64,000 nucleotides of DNA from Toxotes chatareus (GCA_016801885.1 CM028895.1:8518001-8582000), one strand, 5' to 3'. Positions 22,274-36,055 are shown, counted from the first letter of the stretch. Translations and numbers: made by a program. Notes: a model not told the origin generated them from the sequence alone.

Positions 22274-24263
22274 GTAAAGGAGCAATGTAGTAACAGTGAT
22301 ATCAGACTCAGGCTCAGAATCAAGCTAAAAAAAACACTTCACACACACATCAGAACATTTATCTAACACCAAATTCTGATGCCAGAACTTACAGGTAACA
22401 TGTTGAAATAACATGGACTTGCTCTTGTGTTGTCAAACATAGAAGCACTCTTTTCTCTGTACTTAAGCGCTGAACTGGATCTAAATGTTTTTAGTGTATT
22501 GACCTACAACTAATGTCATTGTTCAAATCAGTGAATCTTACTGAGGTGACAAACTGAAGGGTCTGTAACGGCATTAAGATCAAAACATATGTTTCCCTGC
22601 CAATGTGTGATGGTTCCCCCACTGTGCTCACTGCATCCAGACACATTTATTCATATGTAAGTTTTCAAAAATCCATGACCAGCAACTGCCGGTATATTTT
22701 CTTCATATAGTGAAGAAATTCTCTGTATTGTCCTTTTCTGTTGATAGCTGAAACCTGTACCAACCATTGCTGCTGCTGATAACACACAGCATCAAAACCT
22801 CCCACATCATTTGTCAGTAGTCAACTGTAATGTGTTTGTTTTTCAGTGACTGTGTGCGCCTGAAGGCTGCTGACATACAGCCTGATATCTTCAGCTACCT
22901 CCTCAACCTGATGTACACAGGCAAGCTTGCACCCCAGCTGATAGACCCTGCAAGGCTGGAGCAGGGTGTCAGATTCCTGCATGCCTATCCGCTCCTGCAG
23001 GAGGCCAGCCAGTCAGTGTATTCACACCCTGAGCACAGCATAAACCTCTCCACTTCCCTCTATGGCATCCAGATCTCTGACAAACAGGCGGCACTGTCAG
23101 CCAGACTGCCCACTCGACGGCAGCTCTCCTCACCTTTTGATGTCGAGCAGCTCATGTCAGAGGGGAAGTACCCATCCACGCCAGCCACCACAGCTTCATA
23201 TGCAAATTCCTTACCGTCCAAGCTAGCTTCCTCACCCACAGACATGGAGGCCTCAACAAGTGGCCCTAGGCCTGTAGCTGAGGAGGGGGGAACTGACTTG
23301 CTAAGTGCGGGTGGTTCCTCAGCCAGTGCCATCCTCCACGTAAAGCCCAGCATCATGAAGAGGAGTTCCTCCTTTAGGAAGCATTACTCCTGTCATCTGT
23401 GCAGTAGCCGATTCAACCAGAGATGCCTGCTGAGAGAGCACCTCCTGCAGCACACCCAGGCTCTTCAGCAGACCCCGACTGAGCCCAGTAATGCACTCTC
23501 ACCTGTCATGACTGGAGAACACAGCATGCTAGAGGCGGAGGGGGTGCTTAGGGGAAACAAGCAAGGGTCAAGTGCCTCGGCTGCCTCTACAGCAGTCGAG
23601 ATCATCAGTGACAGTGAGCAAACGCCTGTTTCAGGTGCCAACTCAGACTCTCCCAGGGCAGAGGTATCCACATCCAGCTGGGGGGTGGGGGGCGTGAATT
23701 CTCAAGCAGACACACCACCTCCGTCAGACATTGCGGACATTGACAACCTGGAGAGTGCCGACTTGGACCGGGAGGTGAAGCGGCGAAAGTATGAGTGCTC
23801 CACATGTGGGCGCAAGTTCATTCAGAAGAGCCACTGGCGCGAACACATGTACATCCACACAGGAAAGCCCTTCAAGTGCAGCGCTTGTGGCAAGAGCTTC
23901 TGCCGGGCCAACCAGGCAGCCCGCCACGTGTGCCTGAACCAGGGATCGGACACCTACACCATGGTTGACCGACAGAGCATGGAGCTGTGCGCTGCAGGCG
24001 ACGACAGCAGCCAGATGGAGGCGATGTTCTTGGGCTCGTCAAAGCCTTACAAGTGTAACATTTGTGCGACCACCTTCTCCAGCCCCAACGAGGTGATCAA
24101 ACACCTGTGCTTCACCCAAGGGGGGTTAGTGGGACTGCAGGGAAACACAGAGGCAGGGATGCTGCTCCAGCGTGAAGAGTTTTCCAAAGACGAAGGCTCT
24201 GATCTGTCCAACTCTGGCACCCCAATAGAACCTATAAAGACTGAGGAGATCCTCGTAGAGTAG
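22101..24263 (+). CDS. zbtb2: zinc finger and BTB domain-containing protein 2
   Basis: Nuclear BTB/C2H2 transcriptional repressor; the human protein represses the ARF-p53-p21 axis. Coding exons are 22101-22273 and 22847-24263 (donor GACAG|GTAAAG, acceptor TTTTTCAG|TGAC). The joined frame is 1590 nt (529 residues; human is 514 as I recall). The BTB/POZ domain is at about 1-115 (MELANHGLILLQQLNAQREF, FLCDCTVAIGD, AHKAVLAAFSNYF, DIQPDIFSYLLNLMYTG). A serine-rich linker follows. Zinc fingers start at about residues 237 (YSCHLC), 373 (YECSTCGRKF), 400 (FKCSACGKSF) and 458 (YKCNIC); the last two end in a C2HC pattern as in the human protein. The TPPPSDIADIDNLE block is conserved. A KTEE motif near the end could be a SUMOylation site (IKTE). 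In zebrafish nomenclature this is probably the b paralogue. Plus strand, convergent with akap12. Confidence 0.97.
22847..24263 (+). CDS. zbtb2: zbtb2 coding exon 2 (rest of BTB, four zinc fingers, stop)
   Basis: Acceptor TTTTTCAG|TGACTG; stop TAG at 24261-24263. It encodes DCVRLKAADIQPDIFSYLL, the linker and all four zinc fingers, ending PIKTEEILVE. An ATG at 22830 lies in the intron and is not the start, because the BTB domain needs the upstream exon. Confidence 0.97.
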
Positions 24264-27200
24264 TGCCAAAACGGTGTTTCTGTCCTTTTTAACATGTATT
24301 TTTATTTTCTAAATTATGGTTAATACGTAAGCTAAAGTTAGTCAGGGTATGTATGTTTGAGGTTCTTGATCTACTTAAACCTTTTGCTTTGTTTTTGAGT
24401 ACAGTATTTTGAATTTTTTTGATCCTCTGTATGACAAAATGTTTAAAGTAAATAGCCTATAGCTCTCAGGATAATAAAACTAGCGTGGCTAAAGGTCAAG
24501 TTAAATACCAATGAGGGAGAAGAAAGGACTATTTACCTTGTTTCATCTCATCAGTTTAGTATTGGTGTACATCTGTATTAGACTCCCACTGTTACTGTCA
24601 GTCTGTACCACGCTGTTTTTTTTTTTTTGGTAAGCGTTACCATTGTGGTGAGGCTACACAGGCAGACTTTCAGTATGAAAGGAAGAGGAAGCTGAGACAG
24701 TTCCGGAGGAGACTGTGTTGTGAGATGAGTTGGCTGTGCTATGTTTGACGAGGAGAAAGAAGTGGAAACCACTAACAATCCCTCTTGAGCTGCACAGAAG
24801 AGTTGTTTCCACATGGTCAGAAATGAGGTGCTGATACTGCAGGTATAGAGTATAATTCGACCTAAAAGCACACAGAAGTATTCAGACCTGAGACGGTCTT
24901 TTTTGAGTTGACACCCAATATGCAGGACAGTACATTTGTCTTCCATTTATGTTTTGGTTGAGGTTTTGGCTCAGCAGTATGAATATCTTGAATTTTAATG
25001 TAATGACCATTAATTGCACCGTGCTCACTAACCATTTATTTGTTTATTCAATGTTGTGTTGAGCTGTGGTGTGGTTACTGGTCCTGTCTGATTGCAGCAT
25101 ATTAAAGCACAATTGCTCATCATAATAAGAGTTAGAAGTGACCAGAAACTGGTCACATCACAAGCAAGAGCAGTCATTGTCTTTACTGTTATATCTTTTT
25201 TTTTAATTTCTCATTTTCACTTATGTTGTATAATTCTCTGATTGAAGAAGAAACATGTTCCATCCAGACACACATACACTGATAAGAGGATGTCCTGTAC
25301 AGTATTGTACATCTTGTGTATGTTATAATTTGCTTGAATCTACTCCTAAACGCCCTTAAATTTAGTTTGACATGCTTTTCTAATTTTATATACAGCGCTA
25401 TATTTACAAAGAATACATTATATTGCAAAGGTGTATATATATTAGTAGACAAATAGCTTTGAAAATAGAAATACATTTGGTTTAACAAAAGTTTATGTAG
25501 TAGGGATGGGCATGTTAAACCTATCTTTAATTTCTTCAAGATGTTACGTAAAATCTGAACTTGATTATCACCGTTTGAGCTTTTAAAGATACATTATAAT
25601 TAAAAAGATTATTCAGGATTTTAGGTCTCTTTTCCCATTGCCAAATTTGTACTAATTGCTAACCTCCTTACTCATTTTGTGCAAAGGGAAACATTTTCTC
25701 TGTATTGTAGATTGATAATATTGTAGACCTTCTGACATTTATATTTGTTCTTTAACTTTCTCCAAATCAGAAATAAGTAGTGGTTGCAACATTAGTCATT
25801 TATTTAAAAGAAGAAGAATGTTGTGGGAGAAAATATGCAGATGAAGATGATAATGTATATAAGGTTTAGAGCAGTAGTTTGACCATTTCACCTGTCAGTG
25901 TGGAGGTCATAGGTAAACTCAGGCAAAGATGACAGCGGGACACTCAGAGCTTTAAAAAGAAGATGTTTGCAAGAAATATAATAACAGGGTCATATCGCTA
26001 TATGCCAGACTGTCTGGACACGTATTATGGGAATATAAAAGGTGCTATTTATTAGAACATCAGTTCTTTGGGATAACAAGAACACTTTCTGTGTACTACT
26101 GATGACTGGAAATTGTGAAAAAATATTAACATACATGTCCAATAAATGTGAAGCAACCGAAGTGAAAAGGCAGTTTTATAGTTTGTCATGTCAGAAAGTG
26201 TCAAGTATAATAATCCAGCTCCAGTGGCATATTTTTAACAATACCATGTTTTGTTTTTTTCTGTTGCAAACCCGCAATTAAACTGTGATTAAAATTTGCT
26301 ATAATAACCTGACATATAGAATTTTGACCCCCCCCCCCTTTTTTTTTTTCTTATAATAACATATTTTATTATTCACACCACACGCCAGTGGAGATAGGCC
26401 TGGAAAACTGTCTTACTATTGTTATTGTTGTTTCTTCCAGTAGGAAATAAATTCTATACTGTGTTGTTATTAATTACTACGAAATTTGCTTTCTTGCTGC
26501 AAAAACTATAAAATGTTTGGGATCTTCTCAATTTATCCAAGCCATAAGGCTATTAGGTTGCAGCTAGTCCAATCATTTTAGTATCCTGTTATCCTACTAC
26601 CTGATAGCAGTGATTATCCTAGATCAGTTTAACAATTCACAAGATTAAATAATTTGTAATATAACTTCAAAGCTGAATGATTAACTCAGCCACCCAAAAG
26701 CTCATTGTGTATTATAAAAAGATATATTTTAAATGTAGTTTTCATTGGTTTTATTTGCCATCTTTTAATTATTTTGATTTTTTTTTAATGAAAAAATGCC
26801 CATCCCTAGTATCTTTAATATGTATTGTGTTCTTTTGTTTTCTGTTTATTTTGAGCCATTTTCACCCAGGCCGATTATTCATCCTCAGATTCAGCTTTGT
26901 GACAGTGAGGATGAGGCCCAGTTTTAATTAGTTTAAAGTGGGAAAGCAGTTGTTGCTTTGATGCAATGAGCCCAGTGTTTGGCTAGATGGAGCTGTTTTT
27001 CTTTATTGTCATCTCAGGTCTGAAGTGAAGGGGAAATCTGTCAAATCTGAAAAGTGATATCTCAGCTAGTGTGGTTGTGTGGTTGCATATTATATGACCA
27101 TCTTTGCCATCTTTTGGAACATAAATCAATATTCCATCACATTTTAGTTCACATAAAAACACAAATGTCTATGAATTTAAGCTCACAAGTGTTTCGTGCT

Positions 27201-27670
27201 GACTAACAGAGGGATTCTTGTTTGTGTCTTGTCTCGATACTTCTTTGTTGAGGGGATTGAAATCCTGTACTACTGATGTTCATTTCTCAGAGCTCAATTG
27301 ATACACAGAAAATGTGCTTTATGAAAAATCTAAATCCTTCTTCAGTTAAAAGTTGTAATTGTTCCTCTGCCACACCAGTCTTGTAACTCAATGGTTGTGT
27401 ATGTCCGTGCTTTAACATCTCAGCATCTCAGGAAGATGAGAAGTTCAAAATTTTCTTTTCTGTCCACTGTTGTTAATCAAAACAATAATTTCAGGACTAG
27501 TAAGGACCCCAACCCATGATACTTGAGTGCACACAAAATTAACCTACTCTCCAGTGCCCATCTGACATCTACTGTGATCAGTTCCTGTTATCAGGAATGT
27601 GAGTAATTTTCTGTATAAACACACTTTTGTTTCAGTGAAGAATGAACAATAAAAACTTGTCTTTTTATAA
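24264..27670 (+). other. zbtb2: probable zbtb2 3' UTR
   Basis: AT-rich, non-coding on both strands, with many ATTTA-type and T-rich elements. The best polyadenylation signal is AATAAA at 27648-27653, followed by a T/GT-rich stretch (TTGTCTTTTTATAATCGTGG). An earlier AATAAA near 24473 could give a short UTR of about 230 nt. Confidence 0.5.
27648..27653 (+). terminator. zbtb2: candidate zbtb2 polyadenylation signal
   Basis: AATAAAAACTTGTC followed within about 30 nt by T/GT-rich DNA, the usual layout of a vertebrate poly(A) site. It lies only about 340 bp from a candidate signal on the opposite strand. Confidence 0.45.
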
Positions 27671-27988
27671 TCGTGGATGTTTTTGGCTTGTCTTTACCTC
27701 GACACAACAGCATCAGGAGATGTTAGAACACACATATAAGGAGATATAAGGAAAGTTAAGTGATTGCTAAGTGACCAGCCTCCAATTATGGATGCCTACA
27801 GGAGATGTTGACAAGCACATTAATAAACACTTACATGTGCTTACAACTACATCATAGTGTGTCATAAACCACTTATTTATTAAATGTTTATAAACTGGTT
27901 ATAAATGATGTTGGGGGGGGCATCACTTATTTTTGTGGTAAATATTGATTACTTATGTAGTAAAAGAAGCACACACCAATTTTCTAAC

Positions 27989-27994
27989 TTTATT
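27989..27994 (-). terminator. akap12: candidate akap12 polyadenylation signal
   Basis: TTTATT on the plus strand gives AATAAA on the minus strand (CATTCAATAAAGTTAG). If used, the akap12 3' UTR or final exon would extend about 3.7 kb from the stop. Alternative signals lie further upstream in the transcript (for example TTTATT near 29347). Confidence 0.35.
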
Positions 27995-30900
27995 GAATGA
28001 AATATAGACAAGTTTCTGTATCCTTACTATTAACAGCTTGGAAAATATAAAAGACAAGACCATGCTACATGGATATTATACTAAATGGCTGCAGGTTATT
28101 AGTTAATATTACAACAATATGATTTTTAGGTACATACAGTAGGTATACAATCTGTACAAATGTTAACAGGTTCACAGTTAAGTGTGTTACAAAAAGCAGG
28201 GAGGACTGAAGGTGGGCGAGTGCCCCAACTAAATGCTTTACATTATGAAACAATAGCAAAAGTCTTTAGTTCACTCTGTCATTTTTACTCAATTATTATA
28301 CATAAAGCAAGTGTCGTGGATGTGTCACACCCTCTACGGTCAAAGTAAAGGGAAGTGGTGACCTAACAGGGGTCTGTACTTCCTGGTCTTTCTCTCGTTT
28401 GGTCATAAAGCTTAGTGAAATGTGAGCCACCAAATTGAAATGAAAGGATTATAGAAGCACTTACCAGTAACTCGAAGTATATCTGAGTGATTGACACAGT
28501 GCAGCTTTGTTAAATTTGGTAGGGAAATGAATAAATATCAGCGTAACCCATAGTCACGTTTGTTTTGGTGGTAATACTGGAACCAAAAAATGTTTCAGAT
28601 ATACCTCCATCGCAAAACATCTTGCACTTTGTCAATAAACTTGCAAAATAAGCCCAGTCAAAGTCGCCGTGAGTCAAAGTCACTGAGTAGATGCTTTCTC
28701 AATTTAATTGAATGCGACTTACACAACTAGTCCTGTGAGCAATGGAAAGACCGTGACTCCCTGATTTATCCTAACTCGATTTGGCTTTTAAATCAAGAGT
28801 AAAATGAGCTTTTGTTGTTATTTCTGGTACCATACAGTCTGTGCCTCTCTAAATCCACATCCAAGTGAGTCTACGTTCTCCCTGGTGCCAGTTTAATGAG
28901 CCTGAGCTATCATGCTTGGTGAAGAACACAACACAGTGCACATCTAGCAGAAGACTAAACTGAACAAAGACTGTTTTCATACTTAATCACCCTTGGTAAC
29001 ACAAACGGTTTAAGTCAAAATGACACAAATGACTGAAGACTATACGGTGTACTTTTTTTGTAGGCAGCAAACACCAAGACATACTGTCTTTTCATAAAGA
29101 AATATAAATATAGTGTAGAAAGGAAGGCGTTAAACCTCAATAAAACTACTACACAACAATGATACTTATGTCACACAGTAATTCAGAAAACACTGTAAAC
29201 GTGATATGCTTTGTAGGTGTTTCTTACATGCACGTGTCTACCGGGTATGACATATCCAGCATCAGAAACTGGCATTTGTATCCTTTACACATCACTGCTT
29301 AGCAAATACCTCTGCCACATGATCAAATGAGGGTGTTATAACAGTATTTTATTGTATTATTACACAAAATTATGAGTAGCAATGTCTTTTTCACAGTAAA
29401 TCAGGCAGTGATTGTTTGTTTCTTACCTACATGAAGCTTATTAAGTATTTTGTTGAGGTGCAGAGTAAAGAACACATTGTGACAAGAGAATGTGTCAAAA
29501 GTTAAACATGGTGCGTTTCTGGTAGATATCATCACGTCTGCCCTCTTGTTTTGATTTCAGTCAGTAAAATCACTTACAGTGGAATCACACTTGTACCATG
29601 GTTTAGATATGATTATTACAGATGCTTGAAATAATCTTTGAATAATGACAGTTAAAGCTGTGACACATGAGGCACTTTTGCACAACAGATTCACGTTTGT
29701 TCTGGTAAATTTCACTAATAATCTTTAGAGATGTTTCTCTGTATCAACCTTTGTTGCTCAAAAGAATACCTAATGTTTCACAGCTTAATAAGGGAATTTT
29801 AAAAACAGGCAACGATGTCCATAAAACAACAAAATGGGACAAAAAAATGAAAAAATAAAGACTTGGGGGCGAATGAAAGAATACTCAAGATATAAATACA
29901 ATATACAAGATAATAATCCTCCATCTCTTCACCTTCTGACACCATCTCACTCTTGCTACTATACACATACAAACACATGCGCGCACACACACACATGCAC
30001 AGATACACACTCAACCAGGTTGCAGACTCTCACCTTATGCAGCAAGGGCAATGGAAAGTCACTGAGACACTGAACATACATCACACCGATTACAAGCCAG
30101 ATGGGTTGCTTCTGAGGCACAGGACATGCGTGAGTGTGTGTGAGAGAGTAACGAGTGTGTGAGGATAAGTTGGTGGGGAGGTCACGTTGTTGTGACAGGG
30201 CTGCATGATGGGGTCGGAGTACAGGTGAGAGTGGAGGTGGAGAGAATGGCAGAGCTGTTGCTCAGTCACTCAGTCTCTCTGGGCGGGATGGGATGGGCAG
30301 GGCCCAGTCTCAGCGTGTTACCACAGAGCAGCCTCTTTCTATGTCCCTCTCTCTTTCTCTCTCTCTCCATTATCACTCACTTCCTGGTCCAGACAGTGTG
30401 TCTCCCAGGCATTAGTCTTGTATCTTCAGCTGTGGTGGAGAGGCACAAAAACAAATATTATGAACAAGAAGACACTGCATCTTTTCTTCTCGGGAAAAAC
30501 AAACCATGGATGGATGAAAATATCATTATATATCTACTTCTCAGTGTAATACAGAAATATCCATTTCTATTTACATTTCTTTGGTTCTACCTAAAATGTG
30601 GACATTTTGATGTGGTGATGTACTGTGTATTGTGAGAGATAAATAGCATATAATATGAAAACGTTATATACCGTACATATAAAGCCCAATTATTTTAATA
30701 CCCCTACAATATTCTTATTTTTATATTCCCATTTTCATGTTTTTTTCTATTTTAATGCATGATTTTACCAACCTTCCTCTTTCATTTGTCCTTCTACGCC
30801 TCTCAGGCTTTTTTTATATGATTCAGCACACACTTTCTAAGAGGGGATTGTTGCTCCACTGCTGCTTTTAAGCTGCTGTAACTCACTAAGCTCTTTCCTG

Positions 30901-31682
30901 ACCTTCTCTCCCATTTCTATTCCTCTCCAGACTCTCCTCTGCTGCAGAACTGCATGTCTGATTAAAGAATATGAAAGGGGACTACACCCAGTTTCTTCAC
31001 TGGTTGTAACAAACAACTTCAGACGCTGACACTAAAACATTGTTACACATTAAATATTGCATTATCTCTCTGCACATATTGAAAATATAATTCAATCAAA
31101 GCAACTAAAAAAAATCATCTTGAGCTCTTTGAAGCTCTGTAACTGAATCTAACAAATGCGTAGTCCGACATGGTTTCTTGACTCCATACTGAGCCCGTGA
31201 TAGAAGGAAAACAGGAGGAGGGAGTGGAGGAATCATAATCAGTCTTTCAGCACAAGTTCATCTGCCCCTCACACACCGCTTCCCTTTAAGACCCCAGTCT
31301 ACAAAGAAGGGGTCAACGGCGGCATTCCTGCTTTGATATCAAAGGTCCCCTGGTTACTCATAGCCTGAACAAAAGCTTTTTCATCTGGTCAGTGGGCAAA
31401 TCCCCTCCCCTTCTCCCTAATAAAAGTAGGGCCCATTGATGTTTCAAAAAAGCCACTATGAGAAGATTGCATGATAGGCCAACAGAGGAATTTTGAAAGT
31501 AACTACCTTTTTTCATTTCTTACATTTCCATCACTATTTTTTACAATACTAAAAATCTAAAAAAAAAACACTACTTGTCCAACTCCAGCTCATTGTTTAT
31601 CACCGGCCTTTGATCTGTTAGCATATAAAACAGCTGCCATAAACATTCAAACGCATATCAAAATTGTAAGATCAGTCTCACT
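27995..31682 (-). other. akap12: probable akap12 3' UTR / terminal exon region
   Basis: No coding potential was recognised. Small plus-strand ORFs (for example 30159-30635) contain low-complexity tracts and match nothing known. On the minus strand a good donor, GAGCAA|GTGAGA, sits at 31682/31681, four nt after the akap12 stop, so part of this stretch may be a 3' UTR intron. Confidence 0.4.
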
Positions 31683-31685
31683 TGC

Positions 31686-34600
31686 TCATGATGCTGCTGT
31701 GATCTCTGTGGACACAGGCTCGATCTCCTTCACAGCCTCCTCAATCACTTCAATCACTTGCGCCATCACTTCAGCACATTTTCCTGACTGTATTTTCTCT
31801 GTCTCTGGCTGGCTGGCTGCTGCTTCTGTGACAGGGCTGGAAGCGGACACCTCTCCTGAAGCGGTCATTTGAGATTCTTCTAACAGTGTTGAGAGTTTGC
31901 TTGCACTTTCGGGGCTCTTAGCTTTTTCACTAGTGCCTTCAGCCACGGGACCATTGCTGTCAAATTCTTCCACGGCCTCTTCTTCCACTGAAGGTTCCTC
32001 AACGACCTGTGCTGCCTGCAGGACCACCTGGACTGGAATGTGGATCTCAAGCACTTTCTCTTTGCTCTCCTCTGACAGGGTCTCTGGCTTAGTTTCCTCT
32101 GATTGTGGTTTCACTTCCTCAGCTGCCTCTTTTACATCTGGCTTCTGAACCTCTGTTTCTCCTTTGCTCTGTTCCTCCTTGACCTGTTCAAGTTCTTCAC
32201 TCTCTGCTTTTATCTCCACAACTTCTTCCCCTACAGCAGTTTCTTCACCTACTTTTACCTCCACAGCTTGCTTCAACTCTTCCTCTGGTTTCTTCTCCTC
32301 CTTTTCAGACTCATCAAGATTCTCTGTAACCTCAAATGGGATGGTGTCCAAGACCTCCATGGCAACATGAAGTGGCTGAGGTGACTTTGGTTCTGGTTTT
32401 TCACAGACGACAGCAACAGGGGTGTCAGTGACAACAGGGGCCTCGGTTGTGGTCTCAATCTGTTTCTCTATTGTTGCTGTTGCTTGGACCAGTGCCGAAG
32501 TGGTGGCTGTTGGACTGGCGGGCTTTTTGGGTTCAGGTGAATCTTCTGAAACTTTATCCATGGCATCCTGAATGACAGCCTGGGCGATGACCATGCTCTG
32601 AGCCTCAATGTGACTCTCCTGCTGCACATCCTCTTCGATTTCTTCCATCTTCTTGCTGGCCTGCTCAATGACTGCGCTAATCTCTGACTCTGCTGCTTGA
32701 AAAGCAGTGGCCTCCACACTTTCTACAACTGTACTCTCCTCTCTGGATTTCTGCATCTCAATTGAGTTATCACAGACTAACTCTGACATTAATGTCTTTT
32801 CCATGACCACCTCATCTGAAGCTGCCACATGTTCAGACCCCACACTGAGTGGGGCAACAACGACCACTGTTTCTCTGATAACAGGAACCTCCTCACTTGG
32901 TATGACGACAGGGATGGCTGGCTCGGTTTCCTTTGTGGTGGTGGACTTTGTAGTTCCACATATAGCAGAAAATATCTCTTCGGGCACAACCTGAACTACC
33001 TCTTTTATAGGTGTATTTTCTTCACTGGCAGAAAGCTGCTCCGTGTCTATTTTCACTTCCTTAGTCTCCACAGTTGCCTCAGTGACTTCGATGCTCTGGG
33101 TGCAGATTGCAGTTTCAGATGTTGGTGTAATGGGATCGACTATTACTGCTTTAGGAGAGTTCTCGTTTACGGTGGCGGCCTGAACAACCTCAGACTCCTC
33201 CAGAACAGTGCTGACAACTCCGATCTTCTCAATCTCAGGTTCATAGCTCTCAGTGGCAGCTTGAATGTCTGCCACTACACTCGGAGAAGTGTCAACAGCA
33301 GGCTCCAGCTCAGTGGTTTCTACTTGGTGTACTTGGGCCTTGAACACAGTATCTTCTGCAGCAGTAGCTTCCTCTGTGCTTGGTGGCTTCTCTTCCATTG
33401 ACACCTCTGTGCTCAGAGCATCCCGGACCACAGCCACACACTCAGCGAGGGGCGTCACAGGCTTCTCCAGAGCTACTTTGGCAATCTCCTTGGTGCCTAG
33501 GCCAGTGCAGATAGCCATGGCCTCGTTACGAGCATGTGGCTCCAGGATGGTATTTGCCTCACACTCTGCCTTCTCAGTTGGTATTTCACTCTCAATGTTT
33601 TCAGAAGCTACCTGTATCGGTGCATCTTCAATAGTCACAGATGTCTGGGGTGGAATCTCACAGATTTGGGCCTCAATACTCCCCACAACCTCTGTGGCGC
33701 TTTCCGACTTAGGTCCTTGAGGAACAGGGGTGGTTTCTGCAGCTGGAGCCGGAGCGACAGGCTTCACTTCAGCTGTGGACAACCTACGGCCCATGCGACC
33801 TGCAGGTTTAGGGGATGGCGGGGCCTGGTCCTCAGTTTCATCCTCTGCAATATCAGTATCAACAGACTTTGGTGTGGCAGCATTCTCTGCTTCCTCTGGG
33901 ATGTCACTCAGCTGATCGTGTTTATCATCGACATCTTCGACAGTGGCTGGAATCCATGAAGGGGATCTATCTTCAGTGGACACTTTAGTCTGGACTGCAG
34001 CTGGTTCTGCCAGCACTTCTAGTTCAGCCTCAGGTTGCTCGTCATACTCTGAGAGAGGAACCACAGCTGGGGTGTCGGAGTCCTCCTCACCTGAGCCCAG
34101 GTCAGTGGAGGCTTGTTTTTCAGCCTTCTTCTTTCTGCGTCCAGGGAAGAACTTCCTCAAAGAGAAAGATGATTCATCTTTTGGTGCTTCACTGTCTGAC
34201 TGGACTTGCTCTGCACTCTCCTCTGGCTTTTCCTCAACTTTGGCCTTATTCTTTGACATAACTAAACGTTTCAGTGTGTCCCAGGCAGACTCTCTCTCGG
34301 GGGGATTGCTTAAAGGTTCAGGGGAGGACACAACTTCTCCTTCACTCTCTGTGTTTTGGGAAGTGACAATGGCAGCCTCAGTTTTGCCCTCCTGTTCCCC
34401 TTCTCCTGCTTCTGCTGCTGCTGTTGCATCCTCTTCAACCTTGGTCTCCTCATCATCAGAATCAGAGGTCCTCCTTGTCCTTTTTTTGGGTCCACCCATA
34501 CACATTAGGGCCTCCCAGGAGACAGAGGTGTCCATTTTCTTTTTGGGCTCCTCAGTGCTGCTGACCAGTTTCTCAGTGTTTTCAGTCTTTGGCTCTTCCT

Positions 34601-36055
34601 CGGCTGTCTTTTCCTCCTTAGTCTCCTCTTCAACACTCTTATCTGCTAATGCAGCACTCTCAGAAGAGGACAGCGTGGCTGACTTTACTGGTTTCTCACT
34701 TGTGGCTTCATCTTCGCTCTCAGAAGACCTTTTCACAAGCTTCTTGGGTGTTACTAGTTTCTTGAAGGAGGACCAGGCAATAATGCCCTCTTTTTTCTTC
34801 TCTCCATCAGAGGCAACGTCACCTTCAGTCTCCCCATTCTGGGTCACCTCCACAGAAATAACGTGTTCTCCTGACTCCTCTGGAGATGACGGCCCACTGT
34901 CAGCTTTAGGAGACTCTGCCGACTCAGTGGAGGACTGAAGTTGCTCAGCTACCTGTTCCCCAGACTCAGTCAGTTTGCTCTCAGTATCTTTCTTGGTCTT
35001 CTGTTTCTTAGTTGACAGCTTCTTCAAACCAGCTCCAGTAAAGAGCTTCTTCAGGGGGCTTCCCTGGGGCTTTGCCTTCTCCTGTGATGACAGCAACTCA
35101 GCCTCAGAAGTCACCTCCGCGGGAGCCTTCTCTTCTTCTGCACCGCCTTCTGCCTTTTCCTCCTCTGGTTTGGTCTCATCAGTAGTAGCTGCTGCAGGAG
35201 CAGGGGTTTCAGCAGTGACCTCGGCCTCTGTGGTTGCCTCCGATTTTGCTTCCTCTGGAGTAACTGGGGCCTCCTCTTTGGGCTCTGGCTTTTCTTCTTC
35301 AGGAGTTGCTGGTGCCTCCTCTTTTATTTCTTGCTCTGCCTCAGCCTTCTCCCCCTTTTCACCCTCTGCAGCATCGGTTTCCTCTGTCTTAGCTGTCTCC
35401 TCCTCAGCAGCTGCCTCCTTCTCCTCCTCTTCTTTTGTCTTCTTGATGCTGGCCTTTTTTCGCAGGTTAGAGAAGAGTCCTCCACTAAAGAGCTTTCTGA
35501 GGGGGGACAGGGTGGTCTCCTGGGAGGGTGGAGTGGTCTCTCCTTCCTCCTCAGCTCCTTCCTCCTTCACTGCTTCATCAGTAGCCTCAGCAGTAGTGCC
35601 TTCAGCTGGGGTGTCAGTGGTTTCAGCTTTGTCAGTATCTTCAGTGAGTTCTGCCTCAACCGTAGGTGCCTCTGTCTCAGCCTCCTTTTCTTCAGCAGTG
35701 CTCTCAGTAGTGACAGCCTCCTCCTCCTTTGTGGGTTCATCAGTCCCACTAACCTCCTCTCCCTCTTTGTCTTTGACTGTCAGCAGCTTCACAGGGTCTT
35801 TCTCCTCACTCTTGTCCTTCTTCAGCGTGAACTTAAAGCCCACAAAGCGGAAGATCTTCTTGAAGCCCACTTCACTGGCATCGTCAGGTTTCTCATCTGC
35901 CGCCTTCTCCTCAACAGCAGAGATGTCATTGGCATCGGGAGACTCTTTCTCCACTTTCTCGCCATTCACTTGAGGAGCCACTTCATCCTGGATGGTGCCC
36001 ATAGTCTCTGGAGCCTCCTCTGTCTGAGCCACAGACACACCATCAGGCTGGCCAA
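31686..36055 (-). CDS. akap12: akap12 main coding exon
   Basis: One 4370-nt exon. The acceptor is CGTCTTTTCAG|TTGGCC and the stop is TGA at 31688-31686. A single giant exon holding nearly all the protein is the hallmark AKAP12 gene structure. It starts in the frame (G)TT-GGC-CAG = VGQPDGVSV, equivalent to VGQRD in the human protein, and ends KEIEPVSTEITAAS. No frameshift or internal stop was seen. Confidence 0.97.

Noticed and set aside
22830..22846. ATG at 22830 as the zbtb2 start
   Set aside because: It lies in the intron before the acceptor TTTTTCAG. The BTB domain requires the upstream exon starting at 22101.
33943..35973. Two long plus-strand ORFs (331 and 332 residues), Ser/Ala-rich, antisense to akap12
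   Set aside because: They are mirror frames of the strongly biased Glu/Ala/Thr codons (GAG, GCT, ACT) of akap12. They show no family similarity and no splice or start context of their own.
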